A stretch of 64,000 nucleotides of DNA from Xanthomonas sp. DAR 80977 (GCF_041240605.1 NZ_CP162487.1:5029001-5093000); one strand, 5' to 3'; positions 43,506 through 52,546 are shown, numbered from the stretch's first letter. Numbers and translations: made by a program. Notes: generated from the sequence alone by a model not told the origin.

Positions 43506-44732
43506 TTACTTCGGCGTGAGCCGGTACAGGCCACCGGGCTTGGCGTCTTCCAGCAACCACAGCGAGCCATCCGGCGCCTCCTCGACATCGCGGATGCGCT
43601 TGCCGATGCTCCAGCGATTGACCGCGATGGCGCCGCCCTTGCTATCGACAGTGACGCGGATGATGCCCTGGCTGACCAGGCCGCTGATCAACGCGCTGCC
43701 CTTCCATTGCGGGAACAGGTTGCCCTTGTAGAACATCAGGTTGCCGGGCGCGATCACCGGCACCCAATAGATCGCCGGCTTGGCAAGATCGGGCCGCGTA
43801 TCGGGTTTGGGAATCGGCACGCCGTTGTAATTGTCGCCATACGAAACCAGCGGCCACCCGTAGTTCTTGCCGCGCTGGATCAGGTTCAGTTCGTCGCCGC
43901 CGAGGGGACCGTGCTCGAGTTCCCACAGCCGACCGTCAGGAGCGAAGGCAAGACCGTAGGGTGTGCGGTGGCCGGTGGACCAGGTTTCGGCCGGCGTGAG
44001 GTTGGATTTGGGGAACGTGTAGGTGCTGATCACCGGTGCCGTCTTGGCCGCCTCGGTATCGGCCGGCGGATCGATCAGCGGGATGGTGCGCGCGCCGACC
44101 TTGCCTGCCCACGGGTTGCCCGGCGCGGGCTTGCCGTCCAGCGTCAACCGCAGGATCTTGCCTTCCGGTTGATCGGGATCCTGTGCCGGCGTGAAGCGCT
44201 GGCGGTCGCCCACCGTGAGGAACAGGTACCGGCCGTCCGGCGAAAACGCGATCTGCGCGCCGGCCTGGCCGCCCTTGCCAGTCGGCATCTGGCGCCACAG
44301 CACCTTGAAGTTGTCCAGCCGGGCCTCGTTGCCCTCGATCACGAGTCTGCCTCGGCCCATGGCCAGGCCACCGCCGTAGTCACCGGGTGCGACATACGTC
44401 AGGTACACGCTCTTGTCGATGGCGTAGTGGGGCGACAGGAACACGCCCAGCATGCCGTTCTGGCCTTCCACGTAACTGGCCGGCACGCCCTTGACCTCGG
44501 TCTTGGCGCCTTGCGGGGTCACCAGCTGCACGCGACCGACCTTCTCGGTGATCAGCATGCGGCCATCGGGGAGGAACGCGATGCGCCAGGGCAGATCGAA
44601 GCTGGCCACCTTGGTGACGTTGAAAGGGAGGTCGGGGTCGGGCTTCTGATTGCCTGCGTTGGTCTGCGCGTGCGCGACGCTCGTCAGTAGGGTTCCGAGC
44701 AGGACTGCATTTATCAGCGTCTTCATCTGCAT
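43506..44732 (-). CDS. PQQ-dependent soluble aldose/sugar dehydrogenase family protein
   Basis: This encodes 408 residues with a signal peptide (INAVLLGTLLTSVAHA), hence periplasmic. The GSDH six-bladed propeller is recognisable from WRIAFLPDGRMLITEKVGRV near 50, GQNGMLGVFLSPHY near 90, PDGRYLFLTVGDRQRF near 165 and RTPYGLAFAPDGRLWELEHG near 255. Such enzymes oxidise sugars with PQQ and pass electrons to the respiratory chain. No PQQ biosynthesis genes are in the window. It appears monocistronic with AGGA upstream of the ATG. Confidence 0.9.
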   Translation of the reverse strand: MQMKTLINAVLLGTLLTSVAHAQTNAGNQKPDPDLPFNVTKVASFDLPWRIAFLPDGRMLITEKVGRVQLVTPQGAKTEVKGVPASYVEGQNGMLGVFLSPHYAIDKSVYLTYVAPGDYGGGLAMGRGRLVIEGNEARLDNFKVLWRQMPTGKGGQAGAQIAFSPDGRYLFLTVGDRQRFTPAQDPDQPEGKILRLTLDGKPAPGNPWAGKVGARTIPLIDPPADTEAAKTAPVISTYTFPKSNLTPAETWSTGHRTPYGLAFAPDGRLWELEHGPLGGDELNLIQRGKNYGWPLVSYGDNYNGVPIPKPDTRPDLAKPAIYWVPVIAPGNLMFYKGNLFPQWKGSALISGLVSQGIIRVTVDSKGGAIAVNRWSIGKRIRDVEEAPDGSLWLLEDAKPGGLYRLTPK

Positions 44733-44816
44733 GATTCCTCGCGTCCAGGTGGCGCGAGGAATCGTAGTGTTTCCGACGCCGCCTGGGTGTGACGGCGGCC
44801 CGTCCTGGGATGTCGG

Positions 44817-45093
44817 TCAGAACTGCCAGTTGACCAGCAACGCTCCACCGGAGTCCTCGAGGACGATTCCGGGGACATAGGGATTGGTCATCAGGAAGAC
44901 CGCCGCGTGCCCGACGTCGGCGATCGTGACGGGCGCCAGGTCCAGGGCGAGGGAATGCGACAGCGCGTCTACCACGGCGAACGTCGAGGCGACGGCCGCC
45001 ATGCCAAGCTTCGCCCTCGCTCCAATGCCGCCGCCAAGGAAGGTCGTCGAGCCGTTGCGCGCCAGCTGCGCAGCGGCATGGCGGGCGCCCCCC
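44817..45093 (-). pseudogene. Decayed short-chain dehydrogenase (C-terminal remnant)
   Basis: The minus-strand frame reads STTFLGGGIGARAKLGMAAV, then VDALSHSLALDLAP, and jumps directly to VTIADVGHAAVFLMTNPYVP, ending LVNWQF and a stop. These are pieces of an SDR C-terminal half. The N-terminal cofactor-binding half is missing and about 40 residues are deleted in the middle. It abuts the stop of the M28 peptidase, with no start codon of its own. Confidence 0.75.
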
Positions 45094-46749
45094 TCAGCGC
45101 CGCGCCGCCTCGCTCGCATCGCGTGCCGGCTTGAATTCGGAACCCTCGTCCCAGCGCGGCCACTCGCGGCTGTCGGCCAGGCGCTGGCCCAGGTCGTACA
45201 GCAACAGCGTATCGGCCGCATGTCCGGCCGGATCCCAGGACGCGCTCCAGCGGTCGCAGGGCTGGTGGTAGCACTCGGCGAAATAGCGGTCGCGGATCGC
45301 CTTGCCGGCGGCCACGCCGCCGTCGCGCTTGTCCAGCCCCGGCCCGACGGTGATCGCCGGCACCCCGGCGCGGGCGAAGGCGAAGTGGTCGGCGCGGTAG
45401 AAGAATCCCGCCTCCAGGTTCGGATCCGGCGAATAGGCGCGGCCGCGCGCCTGCGCCGCCGCGGCCAGGTCGCGTTCCAGCGACACCCGCCCGCGGCCCC
45501 ACGAGGCGATGTCGCGGGTGGCGCCGTCGGGGCTGAACATCTCGCTGTTGATCACCGCCACCGTGGTCGCCAGCGGCGCCAGCGGGTGCGCGGCGTAGTA
45601 GGTCGCGCCGAGCAGGCCCTTCTCCTCGGCGGTGAGCGCGATGAAGTACAGCGTGCGCTGCGGCCGCGGCCCGGCCGCGAACACCCGCGCCAGTTCCAGC
45701 ACGCTGGCCACGCCGGTGGCGTTGTCGATCGCGCCGCGGCGGATGCGGTCGCCGCTGGCGTCGGCCGCGCCGATGCCGAACGCATCCCAGTGCGCCGAGT
45801 AGATGACGGTCTCGTCCGGATGCGTGGCGCCTTCCAGCTTGGCGACCACGTTGTGGGTGACCACGCGTTCGCGCTTGAGCGCGAAGCGCACCGACAGCGC
45901 CGCGTCGCCCAGCGCCTGCGGGCGGAAGTCGGCACGTTGCGCGCGCGTCTTCTCCGCCTCGAAGTCCAGCCCGGCACGCTGGAACAGCGACACCGCCAGC
46001 GCGCGCTGCATCCAGCCGCGTACCGGCACGTGCTGCGCGCGCGCCTGCGCGTCGCTGCGCTCGATGTCGAACAGCGGCGACAGCCCGGAACTCTTCACCG
46101 TCGCCCAGCCGTACGCGGCCGGCGCGGTCTCGTGCACGATCAGCACGCCGGCCGCGCCCTGCCGCGCGGCTTCCTCGTACTTGTAGGTCCAGCGCCCGTA
46201 GTAGGTGACCGCGCGGCCGTCGAAGGCGCCGGGCTGCGGCGTCTCGAAGTCGGCGTCGTTGATCAGCATCACCGCGATCTTGCCCTTCAGGTCCACGCCC
46301 TTGTAGTCGTCCCAGCCGCGCTCGGGCGCATGGATGCCGTAGCCGACGAACACCAGCGGCGCGTCCTTCAGCGCCACCTTGTTGCCGGGGCGCAGGCTCT
46401 GCAGCACCACGTCCTCGCCGTTGACCAGCGCCTGCGACGCGCCGGCCACGCGCAGCGTCGCGGTCACCGGCCCGTCCACCTGCGCGCGCACCAGCGGCAC
46501 CGCCTGGGTCCAGCCGCCGTCGTCGCCGGCCGGCTGCACGCCGGCCAGGCGGAACTGTTCGCTGAGATAGGCGATGGTCTTGTCCTCGCCCGGCGTGGCC
46601 GGCGCGCGGCCCTCGAACGCATCGGAGGCCAGCGTGCGCACATGCCGCTCCAGCGCCTGCGCATCGATGCCGCCGCCGGGCAGCACCTCGTTGGCCGCCT
46701 GCGCGGCGCCCCCCATGAACAGGCAGGCGGACAGCAGCAACATACGCAT
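45094..46749 (-). CDS. M28 family metallopeptidase with PA domain
   Basis: This encodes 551 residues. A signal peptide (MRMLLLSACLFMGGAAQAAN) is followed by a PA domain (residues ~120-230, with GWDDYKGVDLKGKIAVMLIN) and the M28 zinc domain: SAHWDAFG near 330, AIDNATGVASVLELA near 353, the EE pair in TAEEKGLLG near 385, and CYHQPCDRW near 500. The fourth metal ligand, usually Asp, appears as Glu in VINSEMFSPDG. It is likely an exported aminopeptidase. The start at 46749 opens the signal peptide; a GTG three codons earlier is possible. Confidence 0.9.
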   Translation of the reverse strand: MRMLLLSACLFMGGAAQAANEVLPGGGIDAQALERHVRTLASDAFEGRAPATPGEDKTIAYLSEQFRLAGVQPAGDDGGWTQAVPLVRAQVDGPVTATLRVAGASQALVNGEDVVLQSLRPGNKVALKDAPLVFVGYGIHAPERGWDDYKGVDLKGKIAVMLINDADFETPQPGAFDGRAVTYYGRWTYKYEEAARQGAAGVLIVHETAPAAYGWATVKSSGLSPLFDIERSDAQARAQHVPVRGWMQRALAVSLFQRAGLDFEAEKTRAQRADFRPQALGDAALSVRFALKRERVVTHNVVAKLEGATHPDETVIYSAHWDAFGIGAADASGDRIRRGAIDNATGVASVLELARVFAAGPRPQRTLYFIALTAEEKGLLGATYYAAHPLAPLATTVAVINSEMFSPDGATRDIASWGRGRVSLERDLAAAAQARGRAYSPDPNLEAGFFYRADHFAFARAGVPAITVGPGLDKRDGGVAAGKAIRDRYFAECYHQPCDRWSASWDPAGHAADTLLLYDLGQRLADSREWPRWDEGSEFKPARDASEAARR

Positions 46750-46833
46750 CGGATTCACGGCAACGACCTGGAAAAAAGCGGGCCGCACAGTGTAGAGCGT
46801 GACACCGTCATGAAACAGCAACGACACGGCAGC

Positions 46834-46925
46834 GAATGGAGAAACGGGAATCGAGAATCGGGAAGAGCGGCATGCTTGGACCGGCAATTCCCTGCCGTTG
46901 ACGAATCCCGAATCCCGAATCCCGG
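46834..46925. repeat. Inverted GGGAATCG-type repeat arms
   Basis: Direct repeats GGGAATCG/GAGAATCG (about 46834-46862) face CGAATCCCGAATCCC (46903-46925) across a 40-base spacer, the same design as 41032-41153. Confidence 0.65.
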
Positions 46926-46929
46926 CCCC

Positions 46930-47853
46930 TCAACGCTCCAGCCAGCAGCCCAGCCCCTGCGCATTGAGCTCGATGTCCATCCGCAGCACCTGCTCCACGC
47001 CGGCGTCGTCGAGCGGGCAGCCATGCAGCCGCGCGCGCTCCAGGTACAGCGCGCTCAACGCGGCGACCAGGCAACGATGGCGATCGGAACGCCCGTCGCA
47101 ACCGCGCGCGATCGCCACCATCGCCTCGAGTTGCTCGAACAGCTCCGCCGCCAGCCTGTCCGCCGCGCCGACCGGGCCGTAGTGGGTCAGGTACAGCGTG
47201 TCCGGCGCATGGTCGAGCATGCGCTGGATCGAGGCACGCATCGCGTCGGGCTCGAACTGCACCGGCGAGGAGGTCGGGATCACGAACGCGCCGCGCGCGC
47301 TGTCCAGTTCGCGGTACGACAGGCCGAAGGTGTCGCCGGTGAACCAGCTGCGGCTGCGCGCGTCCCACACGCACAGGTGATGGCGCGCGTGGCCGGGCGT
47401 ATCGATGCACAGCAATTCGCGCTGGCCCAGCCACAGCCGATGCCCGTCCTCGGCGACGACCACGCGCTCGGCCGGCACCGGCAGGATGGTGCCGTAGCTG
47501 CGCGCGATCTCGGCTTCGCCATACACCGCGGTTGCGCCGGCGATCAGCCGCGCCGGATCGACCATGTGCGGCGCACCGCGCGGATGCACCAGCAGGCGCG
47601 CGTTCGGCAGGCGCTGCAGCAGCGCGCCGGCGCCGCCGGCATGGTCCAGATGCACGTGGGTCAGGATCAGCCAGTCCACGTCGCCCGGCGCCAGGCCGGC
47701 ACCGTCGAGCGCGGCCAGCAGCGCCGGCAGCGAGTGGCTGGTGCCGCAATCGACGAAGGCGCCGCGCCCGTCTTCCACGATCAGGTAGGCCGCATCGAAC
47801 TGCGCGCGCTGGAAGCCGGTGTCGATGAGATGGATGCTGGGGTCGCGTGGCAT
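46930..47853 (-). CDS. MBL fold metallo-hydrolase
   Basis: This encodes 307 residues. The metal-binding motif THVHLDH lies at 65-71 (His66, His68, Asp70, His71). Further ligands are likely in IDTPGHARHHL near 152 and the Asp of WFTGDTFGL near 173, with a C-terminal His in YLTHYGP near 224. This is the glyoxalase-II-like superfamily, and the substrate cannot be inferred. A ~90-residue helical tail follows the core. It is followed downstream by short inverted repeats. Confidence 0.9.
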   Translation of the reverse strand: MPRDPSIHLIDTGFQRAQFDAAYLIVEDGRGAFVDCGTSHSLPALLAALDGAGLAPGDVDWLILTHVHLDHAGGAGALLQRLPNARLLVHPRGAPHMVDPARLIAGATAVYGEAEIARSYGTILPVPAERVVVAEDGHRLWLGQRELLCIDTPGHARHHLCVWDARSRSWFTGDTFGLSYRELDSARGAFVIPTSSPVQFEPDAMRASIQRMLDHAPDTLYLTHYGPVGAADRLAAELFEQLEAMVAIARGCDGRSDRHRCLVAALSALYLERARLHGCPLDDAGVEQVLRMDIELNAQGLGCWLER

Positions 47854-48036
47854 TGCGCAAGGCGGTGGCTGGGCGAGCCTCCATTCTAGGCCGTATGGAG
47901 GCGGTTGCCAGCCCTGCTGGCTACGCCTCGGTCTTCAAGCAATCCACGGCACCCGCGGTTGCCATCGGGACATGCAGTCCTGACGTACTGCTGCGCGAAT
48001 GACCCGCGCTGACAGTCAACCGCGATCTTCAGACGT

Positions 48037-48103
48037 TGTGGGAGGGACTTCAGTCCCGACGCCTTACTGCCAAGGCCTCGTCGGGACTGAAGTCCCTCCC
48101 ACA
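48037..48103. repeat. REP pair
   Basis: Two opposed units (48037-48060, 48080-48103), both with GGGAC/GTCCC stems, lie in the gap between the MBL hydrolase and trpS. They are near-perfect inverted copies and could form one long hairpin. Confidence 0.9.
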
Positions 48104-48137
48104 CTATTCATGGCCGGGCCCGCGGCCTGCTCTCACT

Positions 48138-49430
48138 TCAGCCCGCGTCGCGCAACCGCTGCAGCGCCGCCAGCACCGTCTCGGCCGGCACCGCCAGGGT
48201 GAGTTCCGCCCCTTGCAGCGCATCGGCGCGATCGGCCTGCTTGAGCGTGCCGATCACGCGCCCGGCCTCGCGCGGCGAATCGAAACCGCCGCTCTGCAGC
48301 AGCAGCGCGCCCTCGCCGTCGAGCAACTTGAAGTAGAAGCGGCCGTCGCCTTCGCGGTACTGCTTGAAGCTCGGCAGCGCCTGCCTGGCCGCGGCGGCAT
48401 CGGCGTGCCCGGCCTCGCGCAGCGACAGGTCGCGCAGGCCCACCGCATGCCGCAGCTCGGCCAGGAACGGCGTGGCGTAGCGTTCGCGCAGGCGCTGCGC
48501 GTTGTCGCGCAGGATCGCCTCGATGTCGCCCGGGCGCGCCATCAGCGCCTCGTAGCGCACGCGCATCGGCGCGATCTCCGCATCGATGCGCTCGAACAGC
48601 TGCTGCTTGGCCTCGCCCCAGCCGATGCCGGCGGCGAAGGCCTGCGCGAACGCGGCGGTCTCCTCGGCATTGGCGAAGGCCTGGTACAGCTGGAACAGCG
48701 CCGACCCCTCGGTGTCCTTCGGCTCGCCGGGCGCGCGCGAATCGGTGACGATCGAAAACACGCGCTTCTTCAGCTCCTCGCGCGGGGCGAACAACGGAAT
48801 CGTGTTGTCGTAGCTCTTGCTCATCTTGCGCCCGTCCAGCCCGGGCAAGGTGGCCACGTTCTCGTCGATCAGCGCTTCGGGCAGGGTGAAATAGTCGCGG
48901 CCGTAGACGTGGTTGAAGCGCTGGCCGAAATCGCGCGCCATCTCGATGTGCTGGATCTGGTCGCGGCCCACCGGCACCTGCTGCGCGTTGAACAGCAGGA
49001 TGTCGGCGGCCATCAGCACCGGGTACATGAACAATCCCGCGCTGACCCCGGCATCGTCGTCCTCGCCGTCGGCGCGGTTCTTGTCCACCGCCGCCTTGTA
49101 GGCGTGGGCGCGGTTGAGGATGCCCTTGCCGGCGACGCAGGTCAGGAACCAGGTCAGTTCGTTGGTTTCCGGCACGTCCGACTGGCGGTAGAACCACACC
49201 TTCGACGGATCCAGCCCGGCGGCCAGCCACGAGGCGGCGATCTCCAGCGTGGAGCGCTGGGTACGCGCCGGGTCCTGCGCCTTGATCAGGCTGTGCAGGT
49301 CGGCCAGGAAATAGAAGCTCTCGATGCCTGGGCGCAGGCTGGCCTGCAGCGCCGGGCGGATCGCGCCGACGTAATTGCCCAGGTGCGGGGTGCCGGAGGT
49401 GGTGATGCCGGTAAGGACGCGGGTGGTCAT
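48138..49430 (-). CDS. trpS: Tryptophanyl-tRNA synthetase with C-terminal extension
   Basis: This encodes 430 residues. The class I signature appears as TPHLGNYVGAI near 14 (HIGH-like) and KMSKSYDNTIPL near 205. It charges tRNA-Trp. E. coli TrpS is 334 residues; here an extra ~95 follow (VGLRDLSLREAGHADAAAAR, then KLLDGEGALLLQSGGFDSPR), a positively mixed domain common in xanthomonads. The start at 49430 fits the family start MTTRVLTGIT. The function of the extension is unknown. Confidence 0.95.
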   Translation of the reverse strand: MTTRVLTGITTSGTPHLGNYVGAIRPALQASLRPGIESFYFLADLHSLIKAQDPARTQRSTLEIAASWLAAGLDPSKVWFYRQSDVPETNELTWFLTCVAGKGILNRAHAYKAAVDKNRADGEDDDAGVSAGLFMYPVLMAADILLFNAQQVPVGRDQIQHIEMARDFGQRFNHVYGRDYFTLPEALIDENVATLPGLDGRKMSKSYDNTIPLFAPREELKKRVFSIVTDSRAPGEPKDTEGSALFQLYQAFANAEETAAFAQAFAAGIGWGEAKQQLFERIDAEIAPMRVRYEALMARPGDIEAILRDNAQRLRERYATPFLAELRHAVGLRDLSLREAGHADAAAARQALPSFKQYREGDGRFYFKLLDGEGALLLQSGGFDSPREAGRVIGTLKQADRADALQGAELTLAVPAETVLAALQRLRDAG

Positions 49431-49539
49431 GCGGGGAATCGACGGCCAGGAGAAAACCCGGCGAGTTTAACCGCTGCGCGGCAACCCCGTTCCGGCGCAT
49501 CGCGCGTTCAACCACAGGTCCCTTCCTGGAGTCGCCCTG

Positions 49540-50388
49540 ATGCGCATGTTCGCCCGCCTGCTGTCCAACCGCCCGATCGGCCCGCTTTCGATCGCCCTGC
49601 TGTGCATCGGTCTGTTGTGCGGCTTCCGCCCCTATCCCGCACCGCCGCCGTCGGCCTCGCTGGTCACCCTGGACGTGATCGACCGCGACTGGGCCGACGT
49701 CCCCCTGCCGCAGCACGCGCACCGCGGCGAACGCTGGATCGAGGCCGCGCCCGGCCACCGCTATGCGCTGCGCCTGACCAACCTCACCGGCCGCCGCGTG
49801 CTGGTGGTGCTGGCGGTGGACGGGGTCAACGCGGTGAGCGGCGAAACCGCCGCCAGCGACCAGCGCGGCTACGTGCTGGCGCCGTGGCAGAGCACCGAGA
49901 TCGCCGGCTGGCGCAAGTCGCAGCGCGAGATCGCGCAGTTCGTGTTCACCGATCTCGCCGACAGCTATGCCGCGCGCACCGGACGCCCCGACAACGTCGG
50001 CGTGATCGGCATGGCGGTGTTCGACGAGGCACCCACCATCGTGCCGCAGACGCGGATCGAGACAAGCCGCGACGACGCTGCCAGGCCCGCGCCCGCCGCA
50101 GCGCCGATTGCACCGTCCGCGGCCGCGCGCATGCAGGAGAGCGCTGCCGCGCAGGGCGCCGTGCAGCGGATGGGCACCGGCCACGGCGAGCGCGAGTGGT
50201 CACCCTCCAGCACCACGACCTTCGAACGCGCCAGCGACGTGCCGCAGCAGCGCGTGCGCCTGCGCTACGACAGCCGTGCGCGGCTGCTCGCGCGCGGCGT
50301 GATTCCGCAGCCGCGGCTCTACCCGCGCGTGGCCGACGCGCCGAACGCCTTCCCCGGCGATTTCGTGCCCGATCCGCCGTCGCGCTGA
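49540..50388 (+). CDS. Conserved hypothetical exported protein
   Basis: This encodes 282 residues of no family I can name. An N-terminal hydrophobic helix (GPLSIALLCIGLLCGF) suggests an anchor or signal. A folded part follows (ERWIEAAPGHRYALRLTNLT, VLVVLAVDGVNAVSGETA, YVLAPWQSTEIAGWRKSQRE), then a low-complexity Ala/Pro stretch and the tail VRLRYDSRARLLARGVIPQP. The segment GHRYALRLTN...VDGVNAVSG looks like a beta-rich ligand-binding domain. GGAG precedes the start by about eight bases. Confidence 0.75.
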   Translation: MRMFARLLSNRPIGPLSIALLCIGLLCGFRPYPAPPPSASLVTLDVIDRDWADVPLPQHAHRGERWIEAAPGHRYALRLTNLTGRRVLVVLAVDGVNAVSGETAASDQRGYVLAPWQSTEIAGWRKSQREIAQFVFTDLADSYAARTGRPDNVGVIGMAVFDEAPTIVPQTRIETSRDDAARPAPAAAPIAPSAAARMQESAAAQGAVQRMGTGHGEREWSPSSTTTFERASDVPQQRVRLRYDSRARLLARGVIPQPRLYPRVADAPNAFPGDFVPDPPSR

Positions 50389-50410
50389 GCCGCGACGCAT
50401 GAGCCGACGC

Positions 50411-50438
50411 AAAAAAACGGGCCGCGATCGCGGCCCGT
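50411..50438 (-). terminator. Intrinsic terminator of the CsbD gene
   Basis: ACGGGCCGCGATCGCGGCCCGT (50417-50438) is a perfect palindrome, followed on the minus strand by seven Ts (50417-50411). It ends leftward transcription from the CsbD gene and also lies just past the hypothetical gene on the plus strand. Confidence 0.8.
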
Positions 50439-50476
50439 GTTGCGTCGAAGGCGTCGCCGAAGACGAAGCGGCCGCC

Positions 50477-50692
50477 TCAGTCGCGGTATTCCTTGCCCAG
50501 GCCGTCCTGGAACGTGCGCACTTCCTTCTCGGCACGGTCGCGATCCCAGCCGTAGCGTTCCTGCAGCTTGCCCGACAGGTACTGCGCATTGCCGGCGGCC
50601 ACGTCGAAATCGTCGTCGGTCAGGTCGCCCCACTGGGCCTTGATCTTGCCCTTGAGCTGGGTCCACTTGCCGGAAATGATGTCTTTGTTCAT
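50477..50692 (-). CDS. CsbD family stress protein
   Basis: This encodes 71 residues: MNKDIISGKWTQLKGKIKAQ, then WGDLTDDDFDVAAGNAQYLS and an ending RTFQDGLGKEYRD. The family is small, soluble, helical and induced by general stress; its biochemical role is unknown. GGAGGA lies 8-9 bases upstream of the ATG. It sits beside two entericidin genes, which suggests a stress-related cluster. Confidence 0.92.
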   Translation of the reverse strand: MNKDIISGKWTQLKGKIKAQWGDLTDDDFDVAAGNAQYLSGKLQERYGWDRDRAEKEVRTFQDGLGKEYRD

Positions 50693-50845
50693 AGCAGCGT
50701 TCCTCCCGTTGGATGTACGCGGCGATCGCGCCGCGTGCCCAGCTTTGCGCCTGCGCCGTTGCCGATCGATCAATGCGCCGTCAACGGCGCATGAGGGCGC
50801 TGAAGCGTTTACCGCCAACGCGGGCGGCGATGGCGAAAAGCGCGC

Positions 50846-50874
50846 AAAAAAAACGGGCCGGCAAGCCGACCCGT
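50846..50874 (-). terminator. Intrinsic terminator of entericidin gene 1
   Basis: ACGGG-x-CGGC/GCCG-x-CCCGT (50853-50874) has one internal mismatch and is followed on the minus strand by eight Ts (50853-50846). It closes the 44-codon lipoprotein gene. Confidence 0.8.
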
Positions 50875-50896
50875 CTTTCGTCACCGAGCGCTGGGC

Positions 50897-51031
50897 TCAG
50901 TTCTTGGCCGCGTCTTCGACCTTCTCGCCGGCGCTCTTCACGTCCTTGCCGGCACCGGCAACCGTGTTGCAGCCCGACAGCAGGCCCACCGAGAACATCG
51001 CCAGCAGCATCCACGCAAAAGTACGCTTCAT
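50897..51031 (-). CDS. Entericidin-type small lipoprotein 1
   Basis: This encodes 44 residues, too short for usual gene lists. A lipoprotein signal, MLLAMFSVGLLSGC, has the lipobox LLSGC (Cys21). The mature part, NTVAGAGKDVKSAGEKVEDA, is the entericidin pattern. Entericidins are outer-membrane antidote/toxin-like lipoproteins induced by stress. AAGGAG precedes the start by 8 bases, and a terminator follows. Confidence 0.88.
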   Translation of the reverse strand: MKRTFAWMLLAMFSVGLLSGCNTVAGAGKDVKSAGEKVEDAAKN

Positions 51032-51129
51032 AGGTTCACTCCTTCTTGGTCATGGGAACGCGGCGTATGTGGCCGCGCGGGGTTACGCATTGGGTAATCG
51101 GTCAACGCCAAACCACTGCGGACGATCGA

Positions 51130-51282
51130 TCAGCACTTGCCGTCTTTGCAATCGTCGGCCTTGGTTTCCACTTTATCGCCGGCCTTCTGCATGTCCTTGC
51201 CGGCACCGGCCATGGTGTTGCAGCCAGTCAGCATGCCCCCGCAGAACAGGGTCAGCATCATCAAGGTGAGCAGTCGCTTCAT
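51130..51282 (-). CDS. Entericidin-type small lipoprotein 2
   Basis: This encodes 50 residues. The signal MMLTLFCGGMLTGC ends in a lipobox (MLTGC, Cys21), followed by NTMAGAGKDMQKAGDKVETK and a cysteine-bearing tail DDCKDGKC. It is a paralogue of the gene at 50897 (the same NT-AGAGKD block) but with two extra cysteines. It lies about 100 bases upstream of that gene on the same strand, so the pair may arise by duplication. Start at 51282; no strong terminator is seen after it. Confidence 0.85.
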   Translation of the reverse strand: MKRLLTLMMLTLFCGGMLTGCNTMAGAGKDMQKAGDKVETKADDCKDGKC

Positions 51283-51428
51283 CGTGGAGTCCTCGCAGTG
51301 GATCGGGTCTGGGTGGTCGCGGCGATAGCCGTTGCCGAACTACCGTCTGGCGGTGAATCTGACTTCACGACTGTGGATTTCACGTGAATGAAGCTCCGCG
51401 GCATTCAGCTTTGTGCCGAAAAGCCGCG

Positions 51429-52352
51429 TCAGTCGCGCATCAGCGTGGACTTGCCGAACAGGCTCTCGACCAGGTCCACCGCCAGTTCCGCGGTCAGATT
51501 GCGATGGTCCAGCACCGGATTGAGTTCGACGATGTCCAGCGAGCCCATGCGCCCGCTGTCGGCGATCATCTCCATCACCAGCTGCGCCTCGCGGTAGTTG
51601 GGGCCGCCGGGCACGGTGGTGCCGACGCCCGGCGCGATGCTGGGGTCGAGGAAATCCACGTCGAAGCTCACGTGCAGATGGGTCTGCGCATCGAGCCCGT
51701 CCAGCGCCGCCTCCATGGTCCGTTTCATGCCCATCTCGTCGATGTAGCGCATGTCGTACACGTCGATGCGGTGCTGCTTGATCAGCCGTTTCTCGTCCGG
51801 ATCCACCGAGCGGATGCCGATCTGGCGGACCTGCTCCGGGCGCAGCGCCGGCGCGGCGCCGCCGAGTTCGGTCAGTGCCTGCGGCCCCAGCCCGCACAGG
51901 CAGGCCACCGGCATGCCGTGCACGTTGCCCGACGGGGTCACCTCGCTGGTGTTGAAGTCCGAATGCGCATCCAGCCACAGCACCCGCAGCTTGCGTCCCT
52001 GCTCGCGGCAATGCCGCGCCACCGCGGTGATCGAGCCGATGCCCAGGCAATGATCGCCGCCGAGCATGATCGGCATGCGCCCGGCGCGCAGCTCGGCGTA
52101 GCTGGCCTCCATCAGCGCGCGGTTCCAGGCCACCACCTCGTCCAGGTGCCGGTAGCCGCCGACCGGGGATTGCCACGGATTGCGCGGGCCGTCGAGATTG
52201 CCCAGATCGCGCACCTCGATGCCGCGATTGGCCAGCGCCTCGTGCAGGCCGGCGATGCGCAGCGCCTCCGGGCCCATGCGCGCGCCACGATGGCCGGCGC
52301 CGATGTCGGTGGGAACGCCGATCAGGGACACCGGCAGGAAAGAGGAACTCAT
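51429..52352 (-). CDS. rocF: Arginase
   Basis: This encodes 307 residues. The ureohydrolase metal motifs are complete: GGDHCLG near 98, DAHSDFN near 125 and SFDVDFLDP near 227. Together they bind two Mn2+ ions. Arginase converts arginine to ornithine and urea. The start at 52352 gives the standard family length (~300). It is a single gene between the entericidins and tRNA-Thr. The subfamily could be agmatinase-like, but the SFDVDFLDP motif and length favour arginase. Confidence 0.92.
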   Translation of the reverse strand: MSSSFLPVSLIGVPTDIGAGHRGARMGPEALRIAGLHEALANRGIEVRDLGNLDGPRNPWQSPVGGYRHLDEVVAWNRALMEASYAELRAGRMPIMLGGDHCLGIGSITAVARHCREQGRKLRVLWLDAHSDFNTSEVTPSGNVHGMPVACLCGLGPQALTELGGAAPALRPEQVRQIGIRSVDPDEKRLIKQHRIDVYDMRYIDEMGMKRTMEAALDGLDAQTHLHVSFDVDFLDPSIAPGVGTTVPGGPNYREAQLVMEMIADSGRMGSLDIVELNPVLDHRNLTAELAVDLVESLFGKSTLMRD

Positions 52353-52546
52353 GCGGACACGCTCCAGCGAAAAATGTGCGCCAGTCTAGCGAGCCGTTCG
52401 CGGCGCGACCCGCCGCGGCGCAGCAGGGCGAATGCCGGCAGCGCGCGCGGCTTGCCGAAAAACGCATGCGACCTGCCGCACCATGGCGGCTTGCGCTTGC
52501 AAGCAATCGAGACGAGAAAGGCACTGCGCCAGGGTGCGAAGAGAAG

